Assembly: GCA_052168355.1 (NCBI GenBank)
Contig: JBQLZQ010000041.1
Coordinates: 10,931 to 74,930 of the forward strand
Length of the DNA stretch: 64,000 nucleotides
Source: JBQLZQ01 sp052168355
GTDB taxonomy: Bacteria > Pseudomonadota > Alphaproteobacteria > DSM-16000 > Inquilinaceae
Direction of reading: 5' to 3'
Shown here: positions 1-8,596 of the stretch, piece by piece
Position numbering within the stretch: the first letter of the stretch is position 1
How the letters are laid out: each line of letters starts with the position of its first letter
Notes under the pieces: generated by a model
Databases searched by the model: none
What the model was told of the DNA's origin: nothing
Seen by the model: only the letters and a program-made list of their open reading frames with translations
Made by a program: the position numbers and the translations under genes

Positions 1-98
1 CCATGGACAAGCTGATGACCCTGGACCATCCGTGGATCCGCGACTACTTCCACGGGCCGCGCGGCCGGGCGGCCCGCGCCGCCGCCGCGAACGGCTGA
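1..98 (+). CDS. C-terminal end of an Mla-type ABC transporter ATP-binding protein (partial)
   Basis: The window opens inside a reading frame whose last 31 residues include HPWIRDYFHGPRGRAA, and it stops at 96-98. That tail is typical of the MlaF/Ttg2A ATPase of lipid-transport ABC systems. The catalytic core lies upstream of the window, so no Walker motifs can be checked. Ten bases separate it from the MCE-domain gene and the lipoprotein gene follows, the order expected of a phospholipid-transport operon. Identification rests on this short tail plus context. Confidence 0.75.
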   Translation, partial: MDKLMTLDHPWIRDYFHGPRGRAARAAAANG

Positions 99-107
99 GC
101 GGTCTCC

Positions 108-1094
108 ATGGAAACACGGGCAAGCTATGTCGCGGTCGGCAGCTTCGTGCTGATCGTCGTGTTGGGTTTCCTGGTGTTCGCGGTATGGCTGGGCCGGCTC
201 AGCGTCGATCAGATTTCGGCCCGCTACCTCATCTATTTTTCAGGGTCCGTCAACGGGTTGCAGGTCGGATCGCCAGTGCGGTATCGCGGCATTCCCGTCG
301 GCCAGGTGGAGGATATCCGGATCGATCCGTTCGATGTCGGCCGGGTTCGCGTGTTGGTGGAGTTGCGCGACGACACGCCCATCGTCGAAGGGAATGTTGC
401 GCGGCTCGAGCTGCAGGGCATCACCGGCGGCGTCTTTATCGAGATCCGTGGGGGTGAGCAGGGACAGCCGCCGCTGGTCGCGGATGCGGGCGCGGACTAT
501 CCGGTCATTCCGTCGCAGGCATCGTCGCTGCAGGCGGTGCTCGATTCGGTGCCTGAGCTGGTGATCAGCACCACCAAGCTGATCGACAGCGCCTCGGCAT
601 TCCTGTCGGTGGAGAACCAGCAGGCGGTGTCGGACTCGCTGGCCAATGTCCAGGCGCTGACGGGGATACTGGCCCAAGAGGCCGGCAACGTCGCCGGCGC
701 GCTGGAGCGGATCGACGCGCTGGTCGTCAACCTGGACGGGTTGGTTTCGGAAACCAGGGTCGATGCCGCGCGTCTAAGCGACCGTCTGGACGGCACGCTG
801 GAGACGGTGGACGGGGCGGTCGGCGAGATGGGTGACGAGGTTACGGCCGCGGTCCGACAGGTGCGGCAGGTGGCCGGGTCGTTCTCCGAAACCGCCGACA
901 CGCTGAACGGTCTGCTCACGGATGTCAGGCCCGGCGTACAGAACTTCGCCGGGGAAGGGCTCTATGAGTTCACCCTGATGGTTGCCGAACTGCGCGGTCT
1001 GGCCCGCAGCCTGGGGCGGGTCGCCGAACGGCTGGAGCGGGCGCCGGCGCAGTTTATTTTTGGTGATTCCGATAGGGGAGTAACCGTCGATTGA
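108..1094 (+). CDS. MlaD-family (MCE domain) lipid-transport protein
   Basis: This 328-residue protein has one N-terminal membrane anchor (about residues 8-30). An MCE/MlaD domain follows (about 36-115) with the typical G-SPVRYRGIPVGQV and GGVFIEI segments. A long helical tail (about 130-300) with heptad-like spacing is as in MCE proteins that span the periplasm. The family forms hexameric substrate-binding rings on inner-membrane MlaFE-type transporters and carries phospholipids between membranes. It sits between the ATPase end and an auxiliary lipoprotein gene, so it is almost certainly the periplasmic component of that transporter. The start is the first in-frame ATG, 9 bases after the ATPase stop codon. 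Confidence 0.9.
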   Translation: METRASYVAVGSFVLIVVLGFLVFAVWLGRLSVDQISARYLIYFSGSVNGLQVGSPVRYRGIPVGQVEDIRIDPFDVGRVRVLVELRDDTPIVEGNVARLELQGITGGVFIEIRGGEQGQPPLVADAGADYPVIPSQASSLQAVLDSVPELVISTTKLIDSASAFLSVENQQAVSDSLANVQALTGILAQEAGNVAGALERIDALVVNLDGLVSETRVDAARLSDRLDGTLETVDGAVGEMGDEVTAAVRQVRQVAGSFSETADTLNGLLTDVRPGVQNFAGEGLYEFTLMVAELRGLARSLGRVAERLERAPAQFIFGDSDRGVTVD

Positions 1095-1101
1095 CCGGGC
1101 C

Positions 1102-1764
1102 ATGACCGACGCTAGACACCTCTCCCGCCGCCGTTTTGGCGGTGGCGCCATCGTTGCGGCAGCTTTGACCGTGGGCTGCGGGCCCATAAGGCTGACGCCC
1201 GAACCGCCGCAGCTGTATCAGCTCTCGCCGAAAAGCACGTTCGACGAGGATCTTCCGAAAGTCGTCTGGCAGATCCTGATCGAACCGCCGGTGGCCGCCG
1301 CCGGGCTGGACACGGCGCGCATCGCGCTACGCCAGTCGGTGACCACCCTGGACTATTACGCGGACGTTTCGTGGACCGACAGGGCGCCGGAGATGGTGCA
1401 GACGCTGATGGTCGAAAGCTTCGAGAACAGCGGCCAGATCGTCTCGGTCGGCAGGGAGTCCATCGGCCTTCGGGCCAATTATGTGCTCAAGACGGAGCTG
1501 CGCGAGTTTCAGACGGAAACATTCGGCGGCGGACCGTACCAGGTTCGTGTCCGGCTCAACGCAAAGCTGGTGCGCATCCCCGACCGGGTGATCATCGCCG
1601 GCGAGAACTTCGAATCCCTGAATTCCGTGAGCGAGCAAAACTTCGGGGCGGTCATCCACGTCTTCGACGAGGGGTTGGGAAAGGTGTTGCGCCGCCTGGT
1701 GGAATGGACCCTGCGGGAGGGCGAGGCCGACTGGCGGGCACAACAGCGGAACCGGCCGGCATAG
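1102..1764 (+). CDS. ABC-type transport auxiliary lipoprotein (PqiC/YmbA-like)
   Basis: The 220-residue product begins with an SRRRF segment and a hydrophobic stretch ending in a lipobox (LTVGC, Cys26), so it should be an outer-membrane or periplasmic lipoprotein. The segment PPQLYQLSPKSTF and the later TLDYYADVSWTDRAPEMVQTLMVESF pattern match the auxiliary lipoproteins found with MCE/ABC lipid transporters. It starts 7 bases after the MCE gene, so the two are co-transcribed. The paired arginines could also suggest Tat export, but the lipobox is the clearer signal. Confidence 0.85.
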   Translation: MTDARHLSRRRFGGGAIVAAALTVGCGPIRLTPEPPQLYQLSPKSTFDEDLPKVVWQILIEPPVAAAGLDTARIALRQSVTTLDYYADVSWTDRAPEMVQTLMVESFENSGQIVSVGRESIGLRANYVLKTELREFQTETFGGGPYQVRVRLNAKLVRIPDRVIIAGENFESLNSVSEQNFGAVIHVFDEGLGKVLRRLVEWTLREGEADWRAQQRNRPA

Positions 1765-1779
1765 GCAAGGACACCAAAA

Positions 1780-2763
1780 ATGCACAAAAAGATGATCGCA
1801 ACGCTTGTCCTGACCGGGCTGATTGTTGCCGCGACGCCGGGATCGATCCGTTCCGTCCATGCCCAGGACGCGGTTGAGCGCGAGACCCTGGTGATGGGAA
1901 CGGGGCGGGTTGCCGGGTTGTACTACCCCGCCGGCGGCGCCCTTGCCCGCACCGTCAACGCCAGCGATGCCGGCCAGAGATTACGGATGGTGATCGAAAG
2001 TACCGGCGGAAGTCAGGAAAACCTGACCCGGCTGGAAGAGGGCGGCCTGGATCTGGGGATCGCCGATTCGGCCCAGCACTACAGGGTCTGGAACGGTCAT
2101 GCGGAGGCCGAGGAGACGGCGGGATCCGTGCGGTCGCTGATGGCCCTGCACGCCGAGCCCCTGACGGTGATCGTGCGGGCCGACGCCGGCATCGACGCCG
2201 TCGCCGACCTTTGGGACCACCCGGTCAATCTGGGGCCCGACGGCGATGCCACCCGGGAGCTTTTCGAGACGGTGCTGACCGCCTTTGGCTGGACCGAGGA
2301 CAAGGTGGAGGTGCACGAGGTGCCACCAGCCGGGCAGGTCGCCGGTCTGTGCGACGGCACCTACGATGCCATCGCGTTTGTCGCCCCCCATCCCAGCGGC
2401 ACCATCAACGCGGCGCTGTCGTCCTGCGATACCAGGATTCTGCCGGTGACGGGGCCGGAGATCGAGGCGCTGACGGCCGAGTCACCCTACATGGCGCAGA
2501 CGATCATCCCCGGAGGTCTTTATCCCGGCGTGACGGCGGATGTGCCGACCGTCGGCCCGACTGCCACCCTCCTGACCACCGATGCGCTGGACCCGGAGGT
2601 CGCCTACGCCATCGTCAAGGCGGCGGTGGAGAATCTGGACGCGCTCAAGGGCCAGCACCCGGTGCTGGGGATGATCACCGCGCAGTCGATGGCCCGCGCG
2701 GGGCTGACCGCGCCGCTGCACGATGGGGCGATGCGATATTACCTTGAGGCCGGGATCATCTGA
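1780..2763 (+). CDS. TAXI-family TRAP transporter solute-binding protein
   Basis: This 327-residue protein has an N-terminal signal peptide (cleavage probably near VHAQD, residue 29). The TAXI-type binding fold shows in GTGRVAGLYYPAGGALAR and in ESTGGSQENLTRLEEGGLDLGIADS. Family members capture small organic acids or glutamate-like ligands for a fused TRAP membrane subunit. No such fused subunit is next to it. The TRAP genes at 4788-7941 are on the other strand and have their own DctP-type receptor. It starts 15 bases after the lipoprotein gene and may be co-transcribed with it. The ligand cannot be read from the sequence. Confidence 0.9.
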   Translation: MHKKMIATLVLTGLIVAATPGSIRSVHAQDAVERETLVMGTGRVAGLYYPAGGALARTVNASDAGQRLRMVIESTGGSQENLTRLEEGGLDLGIADSAQHYRVWNGHAEAEETAGSVRSLMALHAEPLTVIVRADAGIDAVADLWDHPVNLGPDGDATRELFETVLTAFGWTEDKVEVHEVPPAGQVAGLCDGTYDAIAFVAPHPSGTINAALSSCDTRILPVTGPEIEALTAESPYMAQTIIPGGLYPGVTADVPTVGPTATLLTTDALDPEVAYAIVKAAVENLDALKGQHPVLGMITAQSMARAGLTAPLHDGAMRYYLEAGII

Positions 2764-2812
2764 CGCCGGCCTTGCAGTCCCGTTTCTGCGGCACAGCATA
2801 GGGTCCTGGACC

Positions 2813-3547
2813 GTGATCGACCTTGACGCCGTCAGCACCGACCGCCTTCGCGCCATGCAGGAGGCCGGGGCCGATGCCGCGCTCTGCCAGCGCATGGCGG
2901 CGAAATCCGGCGTGACGATGATCGACGAGGTCATGCGGGGGTGTGACGAGGCGTCGCCCTGGACCCATTTCCCGCCAGGCGATGTCTACGACCCGGAGCA
3001 TCACTCGCAATATTATTACCATGTGCACCCGCCGGAGGAGCAGGGGGAGGAGCACGGCCACTTTCACACCTTTCTACGCCCTTCGGGCATGCCCGAAGGG
3101 ACGACGCCGGCGCCGGTCGTCGATTTCGTGTCTCCCGCGGATCCGAACGACGCGCTGAGCCATCTGGTGGCCATCTCCATGGATCCGGGAGGCGAGGCGC
3201 GCAGCCTGTTCGTGACCAACCGCTGGGTGACTGCCGAGACTTGGTATGCCGCCGATCATGTGATCGCCATGCTGGATTGCTTCGCCATAGAACTGGCGCG
3301 GCCGTCCTGGCCGCTCAACCGCTGGATCACCGCGCTGTTCAAGCTGTTTCGGCCGGACATCGAGCATTTGCTGGTCCGGCGGGACGCGGTCATCGCCGAA
3401 CACGGCCGATGCCGGCCGGATGTTAACGTGCTGGAGGACCGCTCCCTGGAGGTCCCGGCGACTTTGCGGATTTCGGTGCCTGAGCGCATCGAGGCCGTGG
3501 CGGGAGTGCTGCGCCAGCGCCGCCGCGCCGCCCGCCGGACGATATAG
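2813..3547 (+). CDS. Conserved hypothetical protein, His-rich segment (DUF6969-like)
   Basis: The product is about 244 residues if translation starts at the GTG at 2813. The frame is open upstream to 2723, but that part overlaps the TAXI gene and looks non-coding. An ATG at 2855 is the alternative. The diagnostic segment is YDPEHHSQYYYHVHPPEE followed by EHGHFHTFLR, a dense run of His, Tyr and Glu that could bind metal. From memory it resembles proteins labelled DUF6969, a match I cannot verify here. No signal peptide or membrane segment is seen. Function unknown. Confidence 0.7.
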   Translation: MIDLDAVSTDRLRAMQEAGADAALCQRMAAKSGVTMIDEVMRGCDEASPWTHFPPGDVYDPEHHSQYYYHVHPPEEQGEEHGHFHTFLRPSGMPEGTTPAPVVDFVSPADPNDALSHLVAISMDPGGEARSLFVTNRWVTAETWYAADHVIAMLDCFAIELARPSWPLNRWITALFKLFRPDIEHLLVRRDAVIAEHGRCRPDVNVLEDRSLEVPATLRISVPERIEAVAGVLRQRRRAARRTI

Positions 3548-3568
3548 CCTGCGCTTTTCGGATTTTGG

Positions 3569-3583
3569 TTAAGTTTTCCTTAG
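3569..3583 (+). promoter_or_regulatory. CtrA-like box upstream of the DUF2336 gene
   Basis: TTAA, seven bases, then TTAG fits the alphaproteobacterial CtrA consensus TTAA-N7-TTAA with one mismatch. It lies about 78-92 bases upstream of the ATG at 3661, in a 113-base gap. Regulation by CtrA is inferred from this motif only. Confidence 0.35.
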
Positions 3584-3660
3584 CCAATGGAGGAGACACT
3601 GGGGAGAACCGGAGACCCGTTTGCGGGCTCCGCCTCCAGGCCATTGACCGACGGGACACC

Positions 3661-4779
3661 ATGACCATGAAGCTTTCCGGAGACGACGTCACCCGTCTCA
3701 TGTCCGACCCTTCGCCCGCCACGCGCGCGACGCTTGCCGAGAAGGTCGTCCATAGCCTGGAATCGGGCGCGATAGGCCCGGAGGAGCGCCGGATCGCCGA
3801 AGACATTTTCCGGATCATGGCGCGTGACGCCTCCCAGGCGGTGCGTGAGGCCCTGTCGATCAATCTGAAAAGCTTCAAGGACCTGCCGCGCGATGTGGCG
3901 TTGGTGCTGGCCGGCGATGTCGACGAGGTCGCCACGCCGATCCTGCAGTTCTCGGGGTCCCTGAGCGACGCGGACCTGATCGAGCTGGTCGGCGGGTCGA
4001 GCGAGGCGAAGCAGACGGCGATGGCCCGGCGGCCCACCCTATCGGGTCCGGTCGCCGATGCGCTGGTCGACACCGGCAACATCGCGGTGGTCGAGACGGT
4101 GGTCGGCAACAACGGCGCCGAACTGAGCGAAGCGACGTTGAGCGGCGTTATCGACAAGTTCGGCGACTCGCCGTCGATCCAGGAGCCCCTGGTCCTGCGG
4201 AACACGCTTCCCCTGACCATCTCGGAGCGGCTGGTCTCGTTCGTATCGGATCGTCTCAAAGAACATCTTTTGAAGAACCACGAACTGTCGCCGGATACCG
4301 CCAGCGAGTTGGTGCTGCGGGTGCGCGAGCGCGCGACGGTGCAGCTTCTGCCCGGCGACGCGGCTCCTGAAGATGTCGACAAGCTGACGGCACAGCTTTA
4401 TCGCAACGACCGGCTGACCCCGTCCCTGGTTCTGCGGACCCTGTGCACCGGGGACATGATGTTCTTTGAATCGGCGATGGCGGTGCTGGCGGACGTGCCG
4501 GTGACCAACGCCCGGATGTTGATCCACGATTCCGGCAAGCTCGGGATGGAGCGTCTGTACGAGCGGGCGGGGCTTCCCGTCGCGCTGTTCCCCGCCGTGC
4601 GGGCGGCGCTGGATATCGCCGATCAGACCGATTATCGAAGCGCCGACTACGACCGGAACAGCTATAGCCGCACGGTGATCGAGCGCATGCTGACCAATAT
4701 GGAGGATCTGCGCCCGGAAGACGCCGACTATCTGCTCCGTCGTCTCGACGATCTGATCGTCCCGCCGGCCGCGGCTTAA
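3661..4779 (+). CDS. DUF2336 domain-containing protein
   Basis: The chosen ATG gives 372 residues beginning MTMKLSGDDVTRLMSDPSPATRATLAEKV, the usual N terminus of DUF2336 proteins. The frame extends 32 residues further upstream without similarity. The protein is all-helical, with repeated segments of HEAT-like character, and has no signal peptide. DUF2336 proteins are nearly confined to Alphaproteobacteria and have no established biochemical role. A CtrA-like box upstream suggests cell-cycle or motility-linked expression, which is inference. It converges with the TRAP operon, with only 8 bases between the two stop codons. Confidence 0.85.
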   Translation: MTMKLSGDDVTRLMSDPSPATRATLAEKVVHSLESGAIGPEERRIAEDIFRIMARDASQAVREALSINLKSFKDLPRDVALVLAGDVDEVATPILQFSGSLSDADLIELVGGSSEAKQTAMARRPTLSGPVADALVDTGNIAVVETVVGNNGAELSEATLSGVIDKFGDSPSIQEPLVLRNTLPLTISERLVSFVSDRLKEHLLKNHELSPDTASELVLRVRERATVQLLPGDAAPEDVDKLTAQLYRNDRLTPSLVLRTLCTGDMMFFESAMAVLADVPVTNARMLIHDSGKLGMERLYERAGLPVALFPAVRAALDIADQTDYRSADYDRNSYSRTVIERMLTNMEDLRPEDADYLLRRLDDLIVPPAAA

Positions 4780-4787
4780 GGGCGGCG

Positions 4788-6158
4788 CTACTGCAGGAGG
4801 GTGCGGGGCAGCCACATGGCGATGCCGGGGAAACCCAGCACCAGCAGCAAACCGACCAGCTGTAGCAGCACGAACGGAACGATGCCGCGATAGATCGCCT
4901 GGATGCGAACCTCCGGCGGCGCCACCCCTTTCAGATAGAACAGGGCGAACCCGAACGGTGGCGTCAAAAACGACGTCTGCAGGTTGACCGCGACCAGGAT
5001 CGCGAACCAGTACACGACCTCCGTCGGGTGGCTGAGATGGCCGCCGAAATCCATCAGCCGGACGATGGGCGTAAAGATCGGCAGCACGATCAGGGTGATT
5101 TCGATCCAGTCGAAAAAGAACCCGAGCACGAAAACGACGCCCATCAGGACGAACAGGATCCCCCACGACCCGAACCCGAACCAGTCGATAAACTCGACCA
5201 CCAGATCGTCGCCGCCCAGGGACCGGAACACGAACGAAAAGGCGGTGGCGCCGACGAAAATGAAAAACAGCATGCCGGCGGTCAGCGCCGACCGCTCGAT
5301 CACGTCCTTGAGGACCCCGAACGTCAACCGCCGGTTGAGGAGGGCCAGCAGCGTGGCGCCAAACGCACCGACACCCGACGCCTCGGTCGGGGTGGCGAAA
5401 CCGGCGAAGATCGATCCCAGCACCAGGACGATCAGAAACAGCGGCGGGATAAAGCTGCGCAATACCATGATGATCAGCCCGCCGGCCGTATCCGGCCCTT
5501 CGCTGCCGGGCAGGGGCGGCGCCATCGAGGGCCGCAGACCACAGGTGATGGCGATAAAGGCGAGATAGAGCGCGGCCAGCAGAAGGCCGGGCATGATCGC
5601 CGCCAGGAACAAGGTGCCGACCGAAACCGACAGAAGATCGCCCATGATCACCAGCATGATCGACGGCGGGATCAGGATCCCCAAGGTTCCCGAGGCGGCG
5701 ATGGTGCCGGTGGCCAAGGGGATGTTGTAGCCGCGCTGAAGCATCACCGGCAGGGCCAGCAAGGTCATCATCACGACCGAGGCGCCGATGATGCCGGTGG
5801 TCGCGGCCATGATGGTGCCCATCATCGTGACCGACAGGGCGAGGCCGCCCGGCACGCGCCGCAGCAGAACCTGAAGACAATGCAGCAAATCGCTGGCCAC
5901 GCCGCTTTTTTCCAGCATGGTGCCCATGTAGATGAACATGGGGATGGCGACCAGCACCGGGTTCTCGACGATGCCGCCGAAAATGCGGTTCATCACCAGG
6001 GAGAACTGGATGAGCCGGAAGACCTCGAACTCGTAGCCGATAAAGCCGAAGGCGATGCCGACACCGCCCAGGATCCAGGCCACCGGGTAGCCGGTGAACA
6101 GGAGGCAGGCCAGGGCCACGAACATCAGCACCGGCAGATAGTCTGCGATGGCGGCCAT
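4788..6158 (-). CDS. dctM: TRAP transporter large permease subunit (DctM-like)
   Basis: The 456-residue integral membrane protein has about twelve hydrophobic segments. TRAP-M signatures include NPVLVAIPMFIYMGTMLEKSGV and GTLGILIPPSIMLVIMG. TRAP large subunits provide the Na+-coupled transport path. It is the last gene of the dctP-dctQ-dctM set on the minus strand, and its ATG lies 2 bases after the dctQ stop. Length and motifs are normal for the family. Substrate specificity comes from the DctP protein, which looks TakP-like. Confidence 0.93.
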   Translation of the reverse strand: MAAIADYLPVLMFVALACLLFTGYPVAWILGGVGIAFGFIGYEFEVFRLIQFSLVMNRIFGGIVENPVLVAIPMFIYMGTMLEKSGVASDLLHCLQVLLRRVPGGLALSVTMMGTIMAATTGIIGASVVMMTLLALPVMLQRGYNIPLATGTIAASGTLGILIPPSIMLVIMGDLLSVSVGTLFLAAIMPGLLLAALYLAFIAITCGLRPSMAPPLPGSEGPDTAGGLIIMVLRSFIPPLFLIVLVLGSIFAGFATPTEASGVGAFGATLLALLNRRLTFGVLKDVIERSALTAGMLFFIFVGATAFSFVFRSLGGDDLVVEFIDWFGFGSWGILFVLMGVVFVLGFFFDWIEITLIVLPIFTPIVRLMDFGGHLSHPTEVVYWFAILVAVNLQTSFLTPPFGFALFYLKGVAPPEVRIQAIYRGIVPFVLLQLVGLLLVLGFPGIAMWLPRTLLQ

Positions 6159-6160
6159 GA

Positions 6161-6781
6161 TCAGTTTCCGGGCCGATGGGTAACGGGCTGATGGGCGGCC
6201 GCCTCATGCGCGACTGGATCGTAAGGTGCGACAAAGGCGCCAGCTTCCTCACGCGTGTGCGGCGGACCGAATAGAAACACCAGACAGCGGAGCAAGACCG
6301 CGAGTCCCGACAGTAGGAGGAACGCGAACCCGATGGGCACCACGGACTTGATGATCCAGCGGTGGGGCAGACCGGTCAGGGCGGAGGAGCCCTCATTCTG
6401 CAGGAAGGACCGCTCGGCAAAGCCGTAGCCGTACCACAGCATGAGGCCGCAATAGGGAAAGACGCACAACAGCACCCCCAGGATCTCGATCCAAGCGCGG
6501 GCCCGGATGTCCAGCCGGTCGCGCAAAAGCTCGATCCGGACATGGGCGTCCTTGAGGTAGGCAAAACCGAGGCACAGCAGGAACAGAACGCCGTGCAGGT
6601 GCCATTGCAGTTCCTGCAGCTTGGTCGATCCGAGCACCAGGAACCGGCGGGTGATCACGTCGAACAGGATAACGATGATGATCGGGATGGCCAGCCACGC
6701 CGCCAGCTTTCCGACCCCGATGACGATACGCGACAGCCCGTCGCTGACGCGCAGCAGCATCTCACCCATGCAGCCTCCCAT
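6161..6781 (-). CDS. dctQ: TRAP transporter small permease subunit (DctQ-like)
   Basis: This 206-residue protein has four predicted membrane segments, at about residues 22-45, 60-78, 98-122 and 145-168. It carries the DctQ hallmark TKLQELQWHLHGVLFLLCLGFAYLKDAHVRI across helices 2-3. It partners the large permease directly downstream. The hydrophilic C-terminal tail (about 172-206, with alternating His and Ala) is longer than usual and not conserved. A gap of 98 bases separates it from dctP upstream. Confidence 0.92.
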   Translation of the reverse strand: MGGCMGEMLLRVSDGLSRIVIGVGKLAAWLAIPIIIVILFDVITRRFLVLGSTKLQELQWHLHGVLFLLCLGFAYLKDAHVRIELLRDRLDIRARAWIEILGVLLCVFPYCGLMLWYGYGFAERSFLQNEGSSALTGLPHRWIIKSVVPIGFAFLLLSGLAVLLRCLVFLFGPPHTREEAGAFVAPYDPVAHEAAAHQPVTHRPGN

Positions 6782-6879
6782 AAACCGTCATACCGGCCAC
6801 GCACGACACCACAACGCAAGACAGGCCGGAGCCCGCATTTCGCGAACCCCGGCCCGTCATGGCGTGATCAGTCACGGGC

Positions 6880-7941
6880 TCAGTCGAGATAGCCGAGTTC
6901 GCCCCAGACCTTGTAGTTCTCGCGGAACGTGCTCAACGAGTCCCAGACGCGCGCGAAATCCTCGTCGCTCTCGATCAATTCCTGGGTCACCTCGCCCCAC
7001 GCGGTGCGCAGCGCGTCGAGAATTTCCGGGGACCATTCGTGAATGGTGACGCCGTGCTGGTCCTGAAGTTCCTGCAGGGCGGCGAACTGAATGGCCTCCC
7101 CTTCGGCCAGACCGTAGCGGACATTGTCGCCGCACACCGCCTCGATCTGGGCCTGCTGCTGTTCGGTCATGCCGTTCCACAGATCCAGGTTGATCATCAG
7201 GTCGAACATGGTCGATTGCTGATGCCAGCCCGGGAAGTAATAGTGGGACGCGACCTGATAAAAGCCGAGGTTGAGGTCGATGGCGGGCATGGAGAATTCG
7301 GTGGCGTCGATGGTGCCAAGCTCCAACGCCGGGAAAATGTCGCCGCCGGCCAAAAGCTGGGTCGAGACGCCCATCTTTTCCATGACCCGGGCGCCCAGCC
7401 CGAAGAACCGCATCTTGAGGCCGGCCAGATCCTCCGCCGATTCGATCGGCTGACGGAACCAGCCCGACGCCTCCGGCGCGATGACGCCGCAGATGACGCT
7501 GTGGATGTTGTAGCGGTGGTAGATCTCCTCGAACATCTCCTGGCCGCCGCCGAAATAGTACCAGGCCAGATACTCGCCCGACTGCGGGCCGAACGGCACG
7601 GCCGCGAACAGGGCCAGCGACGGCACGCGGCCCGCCCAGTAACCGGGGGTCGACCAACCGGCTTCGACGGCGCCGGTCGACACCGCGTCGAACACCTCCA
7701 GCGCCGGAATCAGCGCGCCGGGATCGAAAAACCTGATCTGGACATCGCCGCCGGAAACCAGGTCGATCCGCTCCTCGATCCGCTTGCCCAGCGTTCCGAG
7801 CTGGGTCAGCGTGCCGGCATAGGTGCTTGCCATGTTCATCCGCACCGGATCGGCGGATGCCGGATCCGAATAGACCGACAGGGCGGTGCCGCCCATCAGG
7901 CCGGCCACGGCGGCGGTCGTCAGAATTTTCCTAAACGTCAT
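6880..7941 (-). CDS. dctP: TRAP transporter substrate-binding protein (DctP family, TakP-like)
   Basis: The start at 7941 is preceded by a strong GGGAGG ribosome-binding site and gives a 353-residue precursor with a signal peptide (about residues 1-29). The reading frame is open further upstream, but that part has no coding character. The DctP fold shows in SGGDVQIRFFDPGALIPALEVFDAV and AGLKMRFFGLG, where the conserved Arg binds the ligand carboxylate. LNLGFYQVASHYYFPGW resembles TakP-type receptors for 2-oxo acids. It is the first gene of the dctPQM operon. The ligand assignment is inference. Confidence 0.9.
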   Translation of the reverse strand: MTFRKILTTAAVAGLMGGTALSVYSDPASADPVRMNMASTYAGTLTQLGTLGKRIEERIDLVSGGDVQIRFFDPGALIPALEVFDAVSTGAVEAGWSTPGYWAGRVPSLALFAAVPFGPQSGEYLAWYYFGGGQEMFEEIYHRYNIHSVICGVIAPEASGWFRQPIESAEDLAGLKMRFFGLGARVMEKMGVSTQLLAGGDIFPALELGTIDATEFSMPAIDLNLGFYQVASHYYFPGWHQQSTMFDLMINLDLWNGMTEQQQAQIEAVCGDNVRYGLAEGEAIQFAALQELQDQHGVTIHEWSPEILDALRTAWGEVTQELIESDEDFARVWDSLSTFRENYKVWGELGYLD

Positions 7942-8209
7942 AAGTATTTGCCTCCCAATTGGCGTCACCGGAGCGGCCGCGCAGGGGCGTCTTGATCGGG
8001 CCCAAGGTTTTTCAGCGGCAACTCGCAGCAACCGAAGTCGCTGATGCGGGCGACGTTATGGGCATTTCACACGGTGAACAAGGCAAAAGTCGATGCCTGG
8101 AGGGCGGCCGGCGGCGGGCCTGCGGGTGGCAGCGTCGGGGACAACCGTACGTGGTGGGAACCGCTCGCGGATCGCGGTGGATCCGGCGGGTGTCGCGCCG
8201 CGAAAGGTT

Positions 8210-8404
8210 TTAGACGAGGAGGTCGATATACTGGCCGCGCTGACGCCGGTTGCGCCGGGGGCGCAGTTTGCCGCTGCGTTCGGGGGCGTGCAACGCGCGC
8301 GCGGTTTCGGTCTTGGTGGCCTGGGGCACATGCACCGGTTTGGGCATGGCGGCGGCCACCGGCGGAACCGGTTGCAGGGGTGCGATCGGAGGGACGGCGA
8401 CCAT
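8210..8404 (-). CDS. Possible small Pro/Arg-rich protein
   Basis: A 64-codon frame begins MVAVPPIAPLQPVPPVAAAM and ends in a basic stretch followed by GQYIDLLV. Third positions are GC-rich, as in neighbouring genes, and the basic tail plus GQYIDLLV looks like a conserved protein end. No clear ribosome-binding site precedes the ATG. It lies alone between dctP and the MarR-GNAT gene. The rest of 7942-8596 shows nothing coding. Treat as tentative. Confidence 0.35.
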   Translation of the reverse strand: MVAVPPIAPLQPVPPVAAAMPKPVHVPQATKTETARALHAPERSGKLRPRRNRRQRGQYIDLLV

Positions 8405-8596
8405 GATCGCTATCTGGCGGCGTTAACCGTAAGGCGCAAGAAGCTCATACACTCCTCCTTTCATATCTTAGATTAGCAAATAATCTTTAGAGAGGGGTTA
8501 ACGGGGTCAGTCCCGTGCCGCATGGATAATTAATTGACTAAAGCAGTTATATATGATGCTTTCAACAAGCAACTGTCCAGAGATCAGGGCCAGCCC

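Noticed and set aside
4039..6252. A 737-residue antisense frame over the DUF2336 and TRAP genes, and similar long antisense frames such as 16130-17620
   Set aside because: Long open shadows are expected in GC-rich coding DNA. The compositions are Arg, His and Gly-rich and the sense genes are well supported.
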